Positions 1 through 9,571 of a DNA stretch of 64,000 nt are shown here, piece by piece; positions within the stretch are counted from its first letter, which is position 1; each line of letters starts with the position of its first letter. A program made the translations under genes and the position numbers. This stretch comes from Solobacterium sp. (GTDB lineage Bacteria; Bacillota_I; Bacilli_A; Erysipelotrichales; Erysipelotrichaceae): contig JAFRCE010000007.1 of the NCBI GenBank assembly GCA_017404505.1, positions 62,001 to 126,000 of the forward strand. The letters run 5' to 3'. The notes below the pieces were generated by a model. That model saw only the letters and a list, made by a program, of their open reading frames with translations, had not been told where the DNA came from and searched no databases.

Positions 1-1092
1 GTACTTCGGATCGGCCGGCTGTTTTCTGCTCAGACCGCGGCCCAGAGCGAGATGACAGGATGCGTTCTCGTCGATCAGTGTCGTGTAATAGACGCGGCCG
101 CTCATGGAAATCGGCGAATGGTATTCCACCAGGGCGCATTCGCCGAGGTAGCCGGCGTTTTCGTCCATCTGAACAAGAGCCTCCAGCATTTCTTTGCCTT
201 CTTTGGCAATGACTTCGACGACCTTTCCTTTTTCGAAACGGAAGCCGAAGTTTTCGATGCTTTTGCCGCCGAGCACCAGCGGCCGTGAGGCATAGACGAC
301 ACCCTCGGTGCCGAACTTCTCCGGTGTCGTGCAGATCTCTTCGGTCGGAATATTGGCGTTATGCGGGATGTAGTTCGGCATGACGTCCTTCGGCTTGAAG
401 CAGAATTTCGAATCCGGCGTCAGTTCCACGGTCAGATCCGTGCCGTTGGAAGCCATATAATGCAGTTTCGTGAAATGATAACTGTCGATCACTTCGCCTT
501 TGGCCTGCTTGCGCTGATTCTTCTCTTCCCATGTCTTTACGACATCGTTTTCCTCGTCGATGTAGCAGAGCTTCAGAAGCAGCTTCCACAATTCATCGAA
601 GCGTTCTTCTTCCGGGATGTCGCTCATGATCGTGTCCGCCCATTCTTTCGTCGGAATCATGGCGATCAGCCACTGGCAGTGCTTTTCCCGGGAGGCTTTG
701 CGCATGATATTGCGGACTGCGTCGATGTGGGCGAATACGGCATTGGCCTGGGCTTCCGGAACGTCCGCCATCAGCGCCGGATTGACCCCTTCGAGACGGA
801 CAAAGCAGGCGCCTTCGTCAAGATATTTCTGATTCTGCAGTACTTCCCAGTCTTCGACTTTGCGGACGTCCTCGTCGCTGCGGTATTTTGCGGCCACCTT
901 CAAATTGGCTTCGTCCAGATAGTGAACGATGACGTTGGAAGCTCCGAGCTTATAGCATTCTTCCGCGAAGACGGGTGTGAAGTAGGCACCTTCCACACAC
1001 GCTTCGACGAGCACCGGCTGGCCTTTCTGCACGTTCAGTCCGACACGGGCCAGTGTATAGGCGTATTTTCTCTGCATTTCTTTCATGTTCAT
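1..1092 (-). CDS. M29 family aminopeptidase (partial, C-terminus off the window)
   Basis: Cytoplasmic metallo-aminopeptidase of the M29 (AmpS/PepS) family, which removes N-terminal residues from peptides. I read it directly on the minus strand: it opens MNMKEMQRKYAYTLARVGL, then has the family segment VQKGQPVLVEA, the central NIPTEEICTTPEKFGTEGVV and, near the window edge, the C-terminal metal-site part with ENASCHLALG. A GAGAGG ribosome site lies about 12 bases before the ATG at 1092; a second in-frame ATG at 1086 is possible. The frame is open to base 1 with no stop, so about 45 C-terminal residues are missing compared with the paralogue at 8336-9571. It follows the DUF2130 gene by 22 bases and is probably cotranscribed with it. 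The family assignment is firm; substrate is unknown. Confidence 0.9.
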   Translation of the reverse strand, partial: MNMKEMQRKYAYTLARVGLNVQKGQPVLVEACVEGAYFTPVFAEECYKLGASNVIVHYLDEANLKVAAKYRSDEDVRKVEDWEVLQNQKYLDEGACFVRLEGVNPALMADVPEAQANAVFAHIDAVRNIMRKASREKHCQWLIAMIPTKEWADTIMSDIPEEERFDELWKLLLKLCYIDEENDVVKTWEEKNQRKQAKGEVIDSYHFTKLHYMASNGTDLTVELTPDSKFCFKPKDVMPNYIPHNANIPTEEICTTPEKFGTEGVVYASRPLVLGGKSIENFGFRFEKGKVVEVIAKEGKEMLEALVQMDENAGYLGECALVEYHSPISMSGRVYYTTLIDENASCHLALGRGLSRKQPADPKY

Positions 1093-1114
1093 AACAATGC
1101 ACATCCTCTCTTTT

Positions 1115-2455
1115 TTACTGTTCCTTCTTCAGTTCTTCGAACCGTTCCGCCACCGAAGGGGCGTCTTTGGTCAGTTTCTTGATGCTCAGTTCCTGGGCTT
1201 TGTTGTTGGCCAGCCGCAGGTTGTTTTCGCTCGACAGCAGTTCTTCTTTGGTTTTCTGCAGGTGGGCGATCGTCTTGTCGATTTCCTCAATGGCTTTCTG
1301 GAATTTCCGGGATGCCAGGTCGTAGTTGCGGCCGAAAGCGGCTTTGAAGGCGTTCATGTTTTCTTCAAAATGCGTGACGTCAAGGTTGTTGTTCCTCTCG
1401 ATCATCAGCTGCTTTTTATAGCCGAGTGAATTCAGCGCCGCGTTGCGCAGGATGGTGATGATCGGAATGAAGAACTGCGGCCGTACCACATACATTTTCG
1501 GATAGCGGTAGGAGACGTCGACGATGCCTTCGTTATACAGGTCGCTGTCCGCTTCCAGCAGGGAAACGAGCACCGCGTATTCACAGTTCTTTTCCCGTCT
1601 GTCCTTGTCCAGTTCCTTCAGGAAGTCTTCGTTTTTATGCTTCGTCGCGGTCGTTTCGTTTTCGTTTTTCATTTCGAACATGATGGAGATGATCTCGGTA
1701 CCCTCTTCATCATAGTCACGGAAGATAAAGTCGCCCTTTGAGCCGGTGCGGGCGTCGTTGTCCTTTTCGAAATACGCTTTTGGGAACATGCCCATGCGCA
1801 GCCGGTTGAATTCATAGGCGCAGTGCTGTTCCAGTGATTCGCCGACCATCTTGGTGGACTGCCGGGCTTTGAAATCCTTGTACTGTTTCACCAGTTCCTG
1901 CTGGGAGGCGATTTCCTTGTCCTTGGCCGCCACCATTTCGTTGTAGCTTGCCTGCATGGACTGTTCCTTTAAAACCGCTTCTGACTTCAGCGTGTCGATC
2001 TGAACCAGATAGCCGCGGATCTCGTCGTCCTTGTTTTCCCGGACGCGGGCGATCGCCTGCTCGACGGCCAGTTTCTTCTCGGTTTCCTTGGCATCGATAT
2101 TCTGATGCAGTACAGCGATCTGACTCTTCAGATCCGCCACGGTATCGGCCGCTTCCTTTTCCTTGATCGCCGCTGTTTCCCGCACGGCGCTGTCCGTTCT
2201 GTTCTGGGCGATCTTCAGCTGATTCCGCAGATCGTCCAGTTCTTTTTCTCTCTCGTTCAGTTTTTCTTTGTATTGATATTCCGACTGGGTGCGGATCAGC
2301 CGGATCTCTGCTTCCATGTGTTCACGGATCTCATTCTCACGATTCCGGAGTTCTTCCGCGAATTCATGATCACGGATCTGTTTGACAATGGAATTATAGT
2401 TTGACTCATCTATGGTAAATACTTCGCCGCAGTGCGGACACCTGATCTGCTGCAT
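1115..2455 (-). CDS. DUF2130 protein, zinc ribbon plus coiled coil
   Basis: A protein of 446 residues in the DUF2130 family, whose function is not established. Residues 5-10 carry a half zinc-ribbon (CPHC) in a segment common at the start of this family. Residues about 30-195 are almost entirely charged and heptad-like, a long coiled coil. The C-terminal domain (about 205-390) has the conserved family core: FEMKNE, then KNEDFLKELDKDR, then VRPQFFIPIITILRNAA. That core looks nuclease-like in style (acidic and Lys residues on a beta hairpin), but this is only inference. The start is the ATG at 2455 with a GGCGGAA ribosome site. Coiled coil plus this domain resembles RmuC-type proteins in layout. 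Confidence 0.85.
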   Translation of the reverse strand: MQQIRCPHCGEVFTIDESNYNSIVKQIRDHEFAEELRNRENEIREHMEAEIRLIRTQSEYQYKEKLNEREKELDDLRNQLKIAQNRTDSAVRETAAIKEKEAADTVADLKSQIAVLHQNIDAKETEKKLAVEQAIARVRENKDDEIRGYLVQIDTLKSEAVLKEQSMQASYNEMVAAKDKEIASQQELVKQYKDFKARQSTKMVGESLEQHCAYEFNRLRMGMFPKAYFEKDNDARTGSKGDFIFRDYDEEGTEIISIMFEMKNENETTATKHKNEDFLKELDKDRREKNCEYAVLVSLLEADSDLYNEGIVDVSYRYPKMYVVRPQFFIPIITILRNAALNSLGYKKQLMIERNNNLDVTHFEENMNAFKAAFGRNYDLASRKFQKAIEEIDKTIAHLQKTKEELLSSENNLRLANNKAQELSIKKLTKDAPSVAERFEELKKEQ

Positions 2456-2650
2456 ATTCTTCCGCCTTTCTCAATATACTATTATATACGATTTCCCTAT
2501 TTTCCTTTTTCCCATCACGGTTTTTCCTGCCGGCACCGCTGTTTACTTAACCGGTTTGCCAACGACTTTTTTGAATTCGTGTATTATTACAATTGTTTTT
2601 TGATTATAATATATATGTTGACACATTCGTTTATGTGATAGGAGTTTATT

Positions 2651-4018
2651 ATGGATTGGCATACATTACCGGGATTTGATGAGAAGTATTCAAGAATTAC
2701 CATTAAGGAGCACAAGTCACTCGGCTGCAAGACCGTTGAAGTGCTTTATGGTGCGCAGGATGAAAACGGAAATCCGATCGCGCCGAAAGAAGCCGGCGTT
2801 GATGGCTGCGGCAGATGGTACGGCATCGAATCAAATGGTGAATATACGATGTTTTCCTGGCAGCATCCGGCCTGTGACGGCGGCCAGCTTGAATTCGGCA
2901 CAGATCTGAAAGAAAATGCCCTGCAGGGTATGGAAGACGATCTGAAAGCAAAATATGACCTGGTCCGGGAAGCGGAAGAAGCCAGCAAGAACGCTGACGA
3001 AGACGCTCAGGAAGTCATCAACAGCGTAAAGGCAAAGCTCGCTGAAATGACCGACTGGAAGACCGCCAAGGAAGAAGAATACAAGGAAAGACTGGAGCGT
3101 GCCCTGAGCCGTTTCGAAAACAGTATCTCCAAGATCCTTTACAACAAGGAACAGAAAGAAAAGATCGTCGAGGAAGCGAAGGAACTCTCCGTTTCCACCA
3201 GCTGGAAATCCGTTCAGCAGGCCTTCCGCGATCTGCGTGACGACTGGAAGGAACTCGGCTACGCCGGCAAGACAAACGACGATCTGTGGGAACAGTTCAG
3301 ATCGTTTGAAAAAGCGTTCGACGAAAACAGAAAGAACTACTTCGCCCACCTGGACGAAGCTCACGCAGCAGCTACCGAAGCCAAGGAAAAGCTGATCGCC
3401 GAAGCAAAAGAAGCAGCAGCCAACGTCAAGAACTGGAAAGCTGCCGGCGATAAGATGAATGAACTGATGGACCAGTGGAAAGCAGCCGGAAGAGCCGGCC
3501 GCGAAACAGACGACAGTCTGTGGGAACAGTTCAACAGCATCCGTAAGGAATTCTTCGCTCAGAGAAAAGAATTCTTCAACCAGCGCAACGCCGAAATCAA
3601 GGACGCTGTCGCCAAGAAGAACGAACTGATCGAAAAGCCAAAGGAATATGCCGCCAGCAAGAACTTCTCGAAGGAAATCACCGAGAAGATGAAGGAACTG
3701 GACGTTGCCTGGAAAGCCATCGGCTTTGCCGGCAAGGAAAACAACGACCGTCTCTGGGAAGAATTCAAGGCTGCCAAGAACGAGTTCTGGGATGCCAAGC
3801 GGGAAGACAACAACCGCCGCTTCCGTGAGATCATTGACCGTAAGAACGAAACGATCAGAAATCTGAAGAACGAGATCGAAGAACTCCAGATCAGGGAATA
3901 TGAAACGGAAAACTTTGACACCATCCGTTCCTACCAGCGCCGCGCCGAAGAAAAGAAAGAAATGATCGAGAGCCTGCAGAAAGACATCGAAGACCTCGAA
4001 TCAAGACTCAAGAAGTAA
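2651..4018 (+). CDS. DUF349 repeat coiled-coil protein
   Basis: A 455-residue, highly charged cytoplasmic protein with repeated DUF349 modules. At least three repeats are visible, each built round a WK..G..GK..D..LWE.F motif: about residues 175-245, 255-320 and 335-395. The first 90 residues form a separate N-terminal domain rich in Gly and aromatic residues, and the last 50 residues are coiled coil. DUF349 proteins are found widely; their biochemical role is unknown. The ATG at 2651 follows an AGGAG site by 6 bases. A TATAAT at 2605-2610 could be its -10 box, but I see no good -35. The gene stands alone, running away from the DUF2130 gene, and ends at a strong hairpin terminator. Confidence 0.85.
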   Translation: MDWHTLPGFDEKYSRITIKEHKSLGCKTVEVLYGAQDENGNPIAPKEAGVDGCGRWYGIESNGEYTMFSWQHPACDGGQLEFGTDLKENALQGMEDDLKAKYDLVREAEEASKNADEDAQEVINSVKAKLAEMTDWKTAKEEEYKERLERALSRFENSISKILYNKEQKEKIVEEAKELSVSTSWKSVQQAFRDLRDDWKELGYAGKTNDDLWEQFRSFEKAFDENRKNYFAHLDEAHAAATEAKEKLIAEAKEAAANVKNWKAAGDKMNELMDQWKAAGRAGRETDDSLWEQFNSIRKEFFAQRKEFFNQRNAEIKDAVAKKNELIEKPKEYAASKNFSKEITEKMKELDVAWKAIGFAGKENNDRLWEEFKAAKNEFWDAKREDNNRRFREIIDRKNETIRNLKNEIEELQIREYETENFDTIRSYQRRAEEKKEMIESLQKDIEDLESRLKK

Positions 4019-4026
4019 TTCAGTAA

Positions 4027-4058
4027 AGAGATGCACAAGTAACGTGCGTCTCTTTTTT
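4027..4058 (+). terminator. Intrinsic terminator after the DUF349 gene
   Basis: Ten-base-pair stem (AGAGATGCAC at 4027-4036 with GTGCGTCTCT at 4044-4053, one G-U pair) followed by six T. An A run on the 5' side lets it work in both directions. Confidence 0.85.
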
Positions 4059-4060
4059 AC

Positions 4061-4088
4061 GAAAAGACTTCCCGTTATCCGGGAAGTC
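4061..4088 (-). terminator. Intrinsic terminator of the MATE gene (overlaps its stop)
   Basis: On the minus strand a 9-bp stem (GACTTCCCG with CGGGAAGTC) is followed by TTTTC. The 5' arm contains the last codons of the MATE gene. Confidence 0.7.
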
Positions 4089-5439
4089 CGTTTTCTTTCA
4101 TCAGTTCCGCTTCTTTTTTCTTCGCGGCCGTTTTCAGATAGATCAGACACAGTATGGTCTGCACCAGCGAGGAAGCCGGTGTGGCAAGTCCCACTTTGAA
4201 CAGGGATACCGGTTTGATCTTCGCCATCAGGAAGGATACCGGCACACGCACTCCGAAGGCGCCGATGATACTCTGCGTCATGACAAAGGACGTGAAGCCG
4301 CAGCCGTTGAAATAACCGGTCATACAGAAGAAGAACGAAGTCAGAAGACAGTCGATCGCATAGGCCTTCAGATATTCCCAGCCCTGCACGACGACTTCGG
4401 GATCGTTCGAGAAGATGCCGCACAGCAGATCGCCGTGGAAAAAGGAAATGTATCCCATCAGAGCCCCGAAGGCAAACGACACGGCAATGCCCATGCGCAG
4501 AGCCTTGTGGGCTCTGTCCATTTTCCGCGCGCCGTAATTCTGGGCCACGAAGGTCGCCATGGACTGGCCGAACGCGGACGGCACCAGCATGATGAAGCCG
4601 CATACTTTTTCCGCGACACCGACGCCGGCACTGGCCATCAGGCCCAGTGAATTGACGATCGCCAGAATGATCAGGAAGCTGATGCCGACCAGGAAGTCAG
4701 CCAGCGCGATTGGCGCTCCGAAACCGACGATGCGGCGGATCACCTTTCCGTCAAAGCGGAAGTCGCTTTTGCGCAGCCGGAACGGCAGCTGGATATGACG
4801 GATGATCAGCAATGACACAAGAACGCTGAGCGCCTGGGATATGACGGTCGCAAGCGCCGCTCCGGAAGCACCCATGTGCATCACCCGGACAAAGAACAGA
4901 TCGAGAAAGATATTGATGATCGCTGCGATGGTCACCGCCGCCAGCGGTATGCGGGAATTGCCGATGCCGCGGAAAAGCGAGCCAAGCAGATTGTAGGCTA
5001 TGATAAAGATCAGACCCGACGAGCAGATTTTCAGATAAGAACAGGTCATTTCAAACGCTTCCTGCGGAGCGTTCATCAATGCGGCAAGCGCCCGGTTGCC
5101 GGCCATCATGACAAGCGACATAACCGCTGCCGTCAGCGCGAAAAAGACAATACTGACGCCGACCGCGTGACCGGCCTCCTGATGTTTTTCTTCGCCGATC
5201 AGCTGACCCAGCAGGATCGTCGTACCCATCGAAAGACCGGCCATGACCTGGGTGACGGTCATCATGATCTGGGCGCCGGTCGAAACAGCCGATACGTCAC
5301 GGCTGGCGGCGAACTGGCCGACGATCATCAGGTCGACAGCGCCGTACAGTGACTGCAGAAAAAGCGCCGCCAGGATCGGCAGTGTGAATCTGAGAAGCGG
5401 CTGAAGAATCTTCCCTTCCGTGAAATTTCCTGAATTCAT
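4075..5439 (-). CDS. MATE family multidrug/Na+ antiporter
   Basis: Inner-membrane efflux protein of the MATE family, 454 residues, the usual length. It has about twelve hydrophobic segments in two six-helix halves; the first half starts LRFTLPILAALFLQSLYGAVDLMIVGQ, and the second begins near residue 240 with IVGFGAPIALADFL. Family hallmarks are the long helix 1-2 loop with Asp in VDLMIVG, the GAQIMMTVTQ stretch and GLLATGFGQ-like IMLVPSAFGQSMATFVAQNYGA. MATE proteins export cationic drugs and dyes against H+ or Na+. The gene is alone between two terminators. A distant second MATE (11582-12940) is a different subgroup rather than a recent copy. The exported substrate cannot be told from sequence. 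Confidence 0.9.
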   Translation of the reverse strand: MNSGNFTEGKILQPLLRFTLPILAALFLQSLYGAVDLMIVGQFAASRDVSAVSTGAQIMMTVTQVMAGLSMGTTILLGQLIGEEKHQEAGHAVGVSIVFFALTAAVMSLVMMAGNRALAALMNAPQEAFEMTCSYLKICSSGLIFIIAYNLLGSLFRGIGNSRIPLAAVTIAAIINIFLDLFFVRVMHMGASGAALATVISQALSVLVSLLIIRHIQLPFRLRKSDFRFDGKVIRRIVGFGAPIALADFLVGISFLIILAIVNSLGLMASAGVGVAEKVCGFIMLVPSAFGQSMATFVAQNYGARKMDRAHKALRMGIAVSFAFGALMGYISFFHGDLLCGIFSNDPEVVVQGWEYLKAYAIDCLLTSFFFCMTGYFNGCGFTSFVMTQSIIGAFGVRVPVSFLMAKIKPVSLFKVGLATPASSLVQTILCLIYLKTAAKKKEAELMKENGLPG

Positions 5440-5454
5440 ATTGTCACCTTCCTG

Positions 5455-5491
5455 TTAAAAAACCGAAAGAACTTCTACAGCCCTTTCGGTT
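5455..5491 (-). terminator. Intrinsic terminator of gdhA
   Basis: Minus-strand stem AACCGAAAG / CTTTCGGTT (9 bp, loop of 13) followed by six T. It lies between the gdhA stop and the start of the MATE gene. Confidence 0.85.
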
Positions 5492-5524
5492 ATTTTATAT
5501 GGCATTGTTGAAAAATCCAAATGA

Positions 5525-6871
5525 TCAGAAGAGACCCTGGGCCATCATCGCTTCCGCAACCTTCTGGAAGCCGGCGATATTGGCACCCTTGACCAGATCA
5601 TAGCCGAGGCCGTATTCTTCCGCGGCGGCTGCCGAGTTGTCATGAATGGACTTCATGATGCCCTGCAGTTTCGCGTCGACTTCTTCCCGGCTCCAGCCAT
5701 AACGCTGGGAGTTCTGGGACATTTCCAGAGCGGAAACGGCGACACCGCCGGCATTGACTGCCTTGGCCGGGCAGACGATCAGGCCGCTGTCTTCCAGGAA
5801 TTTGACGGCTTCGTTGGTCGTCGGCATGTTGGCGCCTTCGAAGTAGTACTTCGCGCCGGATGCGGCGATCAGCTTCGCTTCTTCCATACCGACTTCGTTC
5901 TGGGTCGCGCACGGAATATAGACGTCTGCCTTGACTTCATACGGCTTCTTGCCTTCGTGGAATTCACAGCCGAACTTGTCCGCGTACATCTTGACGTTGG
6001 CATGACGGGAAAATCTCATTTCCAGCAGATAGTCGAGCTTTTCCTTTGTCGTGATGCCTTCCGGATCATAGACATAGCCATTGTGGCCGGAAATCGTGAC
6101 GACCTTGCCGCCGAGTTCAGCGATCTTGGTAGCCGCGCCCCAGGCAACGTTGCCGTAGCCGGAAAGGACGAATGTCTTGCCTTTGATCGTGTCGTTTTCA
6201 TGGGCGAACACTTCGCGGGCATAATACATAATGCCGAAGCCGGTCGCTTCCGGACGGATCAGGGAACCGCCGTAGGTCAGACCTTTGCCGGTCAGAACGC
6301 CGTTGTCAAACGCGTCCCGGATCCTTCTGTACTGGCCGAAGAGATAGCCGATCTCCCGGCCGCCGACACCGATGTCACCAGCCGGCACGTCGGTGGAAGG
6401 ACCGATATGTCTCTGCAGTTCGGTCATGAAGGCCTGGCAGAAACGCATGATTTCGTTATCAGACTTGCCGTGCGGATCAAAGTCAGAACCGCCCTTGCCG
6501 CCGCCGATCGGCAGCGTGGTCAGGCTGTTCTTGAAGATCTGCTCGAAGCCGAGGAACTTGAGGATCGAGAGATTGACCGTCGGATGGAAACGAAGACCGC
6601 CTTTGTACGGGCCAATGGCTCCGTTGAACTGGATACGGTAGCCACGGTTGACATGTGCCTTGCCGGCATCGTCGACCCAGGCAACACGGAATTCCACCGT
6701 GCGTTCCGGTTCGACCAGACGTTCCAGCAGAGCCGCTTCTTCATATTCCGGATGCCTTTCGATGACCGGTTCAATGGATGTCAGAACTTCTTCAACCGTC
6801 TGCAGAAATTCCGGCTCGGTCGGGTTCTTTTTTCTTGTTTCTTCGATGACTCTCTTTACATATTCATTCAT
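5525..6871 (-). CDS. gdhA: NADP-type glutamate dehydrogenase
   Basis: Catalyses 2-oxoglutarate + NH4+ + NADPH to glutamate, linking ammonia assimilation to carbon metabolism in the cytoplasm. 448 residues, the normal length for hexameric bacterial GdhA. The substrate region shows GYRIQFNGAIGPYKGGLRFH and, after it, PIGGGKGGSDFDPHGKSD with the catalytic Lys, and the nucleotide fold shows SGYGNVAWGAATK. The C-terminal GGVAVSALEMSQN is also typical. Starts at ATG 6871 with GGAGGAG 8 bases upstream. It is monocistronic: own promoter at 6991-7019, leader of about 110 bases, and own terminator. NADP preference is inferred from overall similarity to the 450-residue GdhA class. Confidence 0.96.
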   Translation of the reverse strand: MNEYVKRVIEETRKKNPTEPEFLQTVEEVLTSIEPVIERHPEYEEAALLERLVEPERTVEFRVAWVDDAGKAHVNRGYRIQFNGAIGPYKGGLRFHPTVNLSILKFLGFEQIFKNSLTTLPIGGGKGGSDFDPHGKSDNEIMRFCQAFMTELQRHIGPSTDVPAGDIGVGGREIGYLFGQYRRIRDAFDNGVLTGKGLTYGGSLIRPEATGFGIMYYAREVFAHENDTIKGKTFVLSGYGNVAWGAATKIAELGGKVVTISGHNGYVYDPEGITTKEKLDYLLEMRFSRHANVKMYADKFGCEFHEGKKPYEVKADVYIPCATQNEVGMEEAKLIAASGAKYYFEGANMPTTNEAVKFLEDSGLIVCPAKAVNAGGVAVSALEMSQNSQRYGWSREEVDAKLQGIMKSIHDNSAAAAEEYGLGYDLVKGANIAGFQKVAEAMMAQGLF

Positions 6872-6990
6872 GTACTTTCTCCTCCACTCTGATCGTTTGT
6901 AACAACTGCGTTTGTTTTGACGAATAACTGACGGATACTGCGGGATAACTTCCTTCCGAATGAAAAGTCTCCGTTTAAAAACACTCGTAC

Positions 6991-7019
6991 ATTATAAAAT
7001 ATTTCAGAATAGATGAAAA
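6991..7019 (-). promoter_or_regulatory. Sigma-A promoter of gdhA
   Basis: -35 TTTTCA (7019-7014), 17-base spacer, -10 TATAAT (6996-6991). Transcription would start near 6984, leaving a leader of about 110 bases before the gdhA ATG. Confidence 0.65.
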
Positions 7020-7049
7020 GATTTTCTTGTGATGAAACAATTTACATTT

Positions 7050-8330
7050 TTAAAGGAATTTGTCGAGTTCCTCGTCGACGATCTTCCTCCGTCTGACTTT
7101 CGGATCGCGGATCACGTTGCCGTCCTTGATGACCATGGAAATATTCCGCAGGGCCTGCAGGTTATCCAGCGGGTTTTCTTTCGTGACGATCAGTTCGGCG
7201 CATTTGCCTTTGTCAATCGAACCAGTGCTGTCTGCGATACCGGCCAGCTGGGCGTTGCGCAGAGTGGCCGTGTATAAAGCGAAGGCATTGGAGACACCGA
7301 CATATTTATGGAAATAGACGAGTTCGCGCCAGAAGTCATACTGGGATACCCACGGGCAGCCGACATCATTGCCCAGACCGACCGGAATGCCATTGGCCAG
7401 CGCCTGTTTCGAGCATTCCACGATACCGTCAAAGACGACCTTGCCGTTATACTGTTCTACTTCCGAGGCATTGGATACACTTCGATCAAACAGCGCATAG
7501 GGAAGCGCCGGTGACAGTGTCGTGATCAGGAAGGAACCGTTTTCCTTAAACAGCCGGACCATTTCGTCATCCAGCACGGCGCCGTGCTCGATCGAATCAA
7601 CACCGTTTTCCAGAGCCGCTTTCACACCGGCCGAGGATTCCACATGGGCAGCCACCTTGAAACCGAGCCGGTGTGCTTCCTCACAGACCGCCTTGATCAT
7701 GGCCGGATCCATTTTCATTTCTCCCGGCACACCCTTCTCTTTGGCGTCCATGACCCCGCCGGTCACCATGATCTTGATCAGATCGACACCCTGGCCGGCT
7801 CTTTTGCGAACCATCCGGACCGCTTCGTCGATGCTTTCCGCCGCGATGGCGACCGAACCGGCCATATGGCCGCCCGGTACCGTGATACCTTCATTGGCGG
7901 CGAGAATGCGCGGACCGATGCGGACACCGTGATTGATCTCATCACGGACTCTGGTATCGATATCCCGCAGACCGCCGACCGTGCGGATGGTGGTCACGCC
8001 GCTCAGCAGTTCATATTCGGCATAGCGGGAAACCAGCTGATAGGCAGCCGCTGTGCCAAGATGGGTCGCGAAGATCATATTGACCAGTTTTTTGTTGTCG
8101 CGCTGCTTCTTCTGCGGTTTGCCGTTGCCGGCGAGATGAACATGCATGTTGATCAGACCCGGCATGACATACTGGCCGTGCAGGTCGATTCGCTGATAGC
8201 CGGAAAGAACTTCGCCTTCCGGACGGATGTCTTTGATCCGGTCGTTTTCGATCAGGATCACTTTGCCTTTCTGCGGCGTCATGTTTTCATGACCGTTCAG
8301 AATAATGCCGTTGACCAGTGCGTACTCCAT
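7050..8330 (-). CDS. Metal-dependent amidohydrolase (Xaa-Pro dipeptidase-like)
   Basis: Cytoplasmic amidohydrolase-superfamily enzyme, 426 residues with this start. Metal ligands of the binuclear site can be followed in order: HVHLAG (about residue 70), Lys in DLIKIMVTGG, HVES, SIEHGA and the Asp in GLGNDVGCP. The closest families are the prolidase-like and imidazolonepropionase-like members that cleave dipeptides or cyclic amides. The start is the ATG at 8330, which has GGAGG ten bases upstream; the longer reading to 8348 would begin inside that ribosome site. Last gene of an operon behind the M29 aminopeptidase (gap of 5 bases), which supports a role in final peptide breakdown. Confidence 0.85.
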   Translation of the reverse strand: MEYALVNGIILNGHENMTPQKGKVILIENDRIKDIRPEGEVLSGYQRIDLHGQYVMPGLINMHVHLAGNGKPQKKQRDNKKLVNMIFATHLGTAAAYQLVSRYAEYELLSGVTTIRTVGGLRDIDTRVRDEINHGVRIGPRILAANEGITVPGGHMAGSVAIAAESIDEAVRMVRKRAGQGVDLIKIMVTGGVMDAKEKGVPGEMKMDPAMIKAVCEEAHRLGFKVAAHVESSAGVKAALENGVDSIEHGAVLDDEMVRLFKENGSFLITTLSPALPYALFDRSVSNASEVEQYNGKVVFDGIVECSKQALANGIPVGLGNDVGCPWVSQYDFWRELVYFHKYVGVSNAFALYTATLRNAQLAGIADSTGSIDKGKCAELIVTKENPLDNLQALRNISMVIKDGNVIRDPKVRRRKIVDEELDKFL

Positions 8331-8335
8331 GCTTA

Positions 8336-9571
8336 TTAATCCTCCCATACGAATCTGCCATTACGGAAAATGGCTGTGACGGTTCCGTCTTCGGCGATAC
8401 CGTCAATTTCCATGTCGGCTGTACCGAACATGAAGTCGATATGCTGGCGGGAAACGTTGCCGCCGGCTGCCTGCAGTTCATCGTCGCTCATGGCCGTGCC
8501 GCCTTTGAGATTCTCCGGATAGCACATGCCGAGCGCCAGATGGCAGGCGGCGTTTTCGTCATACAGTGTGTTCAGGAACAGAATGCCGGAAGCAGAAACC
8601 GGTGAGCCGTACGGCACCAGGGCCACTTCACCAAGCCGGCTCGACCCTTCATCGAACGCCAGCATGTCATTCAGCACGTCCGCTTCTTTGCCGGCATGGG
8701 CTTCAATGACTTTGCCGTCCTTGAAATGGAAATGGAAATCCTCGATCAGTGTGCCGTGATAGGACAAGGGCATGCTGGCATAGACAACGCCGTCGACCCG
8801 GTTACGGTCCGGCATGCAGAAGATCTCCTCGGTCGGAATGTTGGGATCGAAATAGACACCGTCCGGTGTCGTGCAGCCGCCGCCGACCCAGATATGATCG
8901 CGGACCAGCCCGACTGTCAGGTCGGTTCCCAGGCCGCTGCGAAAATGCAGACGGTCAAACTGACAGGCATTCAGTTTATCGGCATGACGGATCAGCTGTG
9001 CGTCATGTTTTTCCCATTCCTGCAGCGGATCGCTGTCGGTACGGACCCGGCTGACCTGGAAGATCGCCGCTTCCAGGCGGCGGAAAGCTTCCTCTTCCGG
9101 AAGATCCGGGAAGACGGTTTTCGCCCAGGCAATGGAAGGAATGCCGAACACGCACCACTGCCCTTCGTTATTGACGGAATACTTCTGCAGATCCGCCATC
9201 ATTTCCAGATAGGCTGACTGATAGGCATTGCGCTTGCTCTGATCGATGCCCTGCAGAGAATTCGGCGCGTCGGAAATGACGGACAGATAGCAGGCATGTT
9301 TCTTCTGCCGGTCCGCTTCCCGGGTGTGGATCCAGGTGCCGATGTCACACAGTGTCTCGGCTGTCTGGTATTCATAGTCCATGCGGTTCAGTGTCTGATC
9401 TTTCCAGTCGACACTGACACTGCCAGCGCCGGCTTCATATGCCTCTTTCACAAGCATTTCAATAAATACATGGTCCCGGACGTCCGCCCGGATGATCAGC
9501 GGCTGTCCTTTCTGAACATTGACGCCCCGCCGGACCGCCAGCCGGGCAAGTTTCTGATAGAGTTCATTCAT
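8336..9571 (-). CDS. M29 family aminopeptidase
   Basis: Second M29 metallo-aminopeptidase of the window, complete at 411 residues, the family length. Recognisable blocks are VQKGQPLIIRADV near the N-terminus, NIPTEEIFCMPDRNRVDGVVYAS in the middle, and the metal-site end with GEVALVPYGSPVS, ENAACHLALG and the final HIDFMFGTADMEIDG. The Glu and His residues there are the expected ligands. Starts at ATG 9571 with GGAGG about 9 bases upstream; overlaps the upstream gene by 8 bases and precedes the amidohydrolase by 5, so the three are one operon. It is clearly a homologue of the partial gene at 1-1092 but not a close copy. Confidence 0.93.
   Translation of the reverse strand: MNELYQKLARLAVRRGVNVQKGQPLIIRADVRDHVFIEMLVKEAYEAGAGSVSVDWKDQTLNRMDYEYQTAETLCDIGTWIHTREADRQKKHACYLSVISDAPNSLQGIDQSKRNAYQSAYLEMMADLQKYSVNNEGQWCVFGIPSIAWAKTVFPDLPEEEAFRRLEAAIFQVSRVRTDSDPLQEWEKHDAQLIRHADKLNACQFDRLHFRSGLGTDLTVGLVRDHIWVGGGCTTPDGVYFDPNIPTEEIFCMPDRNRVDGVVYASMPLSYHGTLIEDFHFHFKDGKVIEAHAGKEADVLNDMLAFDEGSSRLGEVALVPYGSPVSASGILFLNTLYDENAACHLALGMCYPENLKGGTAMSDDELQAAGGNVSRQHIDFMFGTADMEIDGIAEDGTVTAIFRNGRFVWED

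Noticed and set aside
5642..6892. Long plus-strand frame opposite gdhA
   Set aside because: A shadow of the gdhA codons; no ribosome site and no protein-like motifs, while the minus frame is unmistakable. The same applies to the long frames opposite the GH1 genes, 46176-47582 and 43275-44753.
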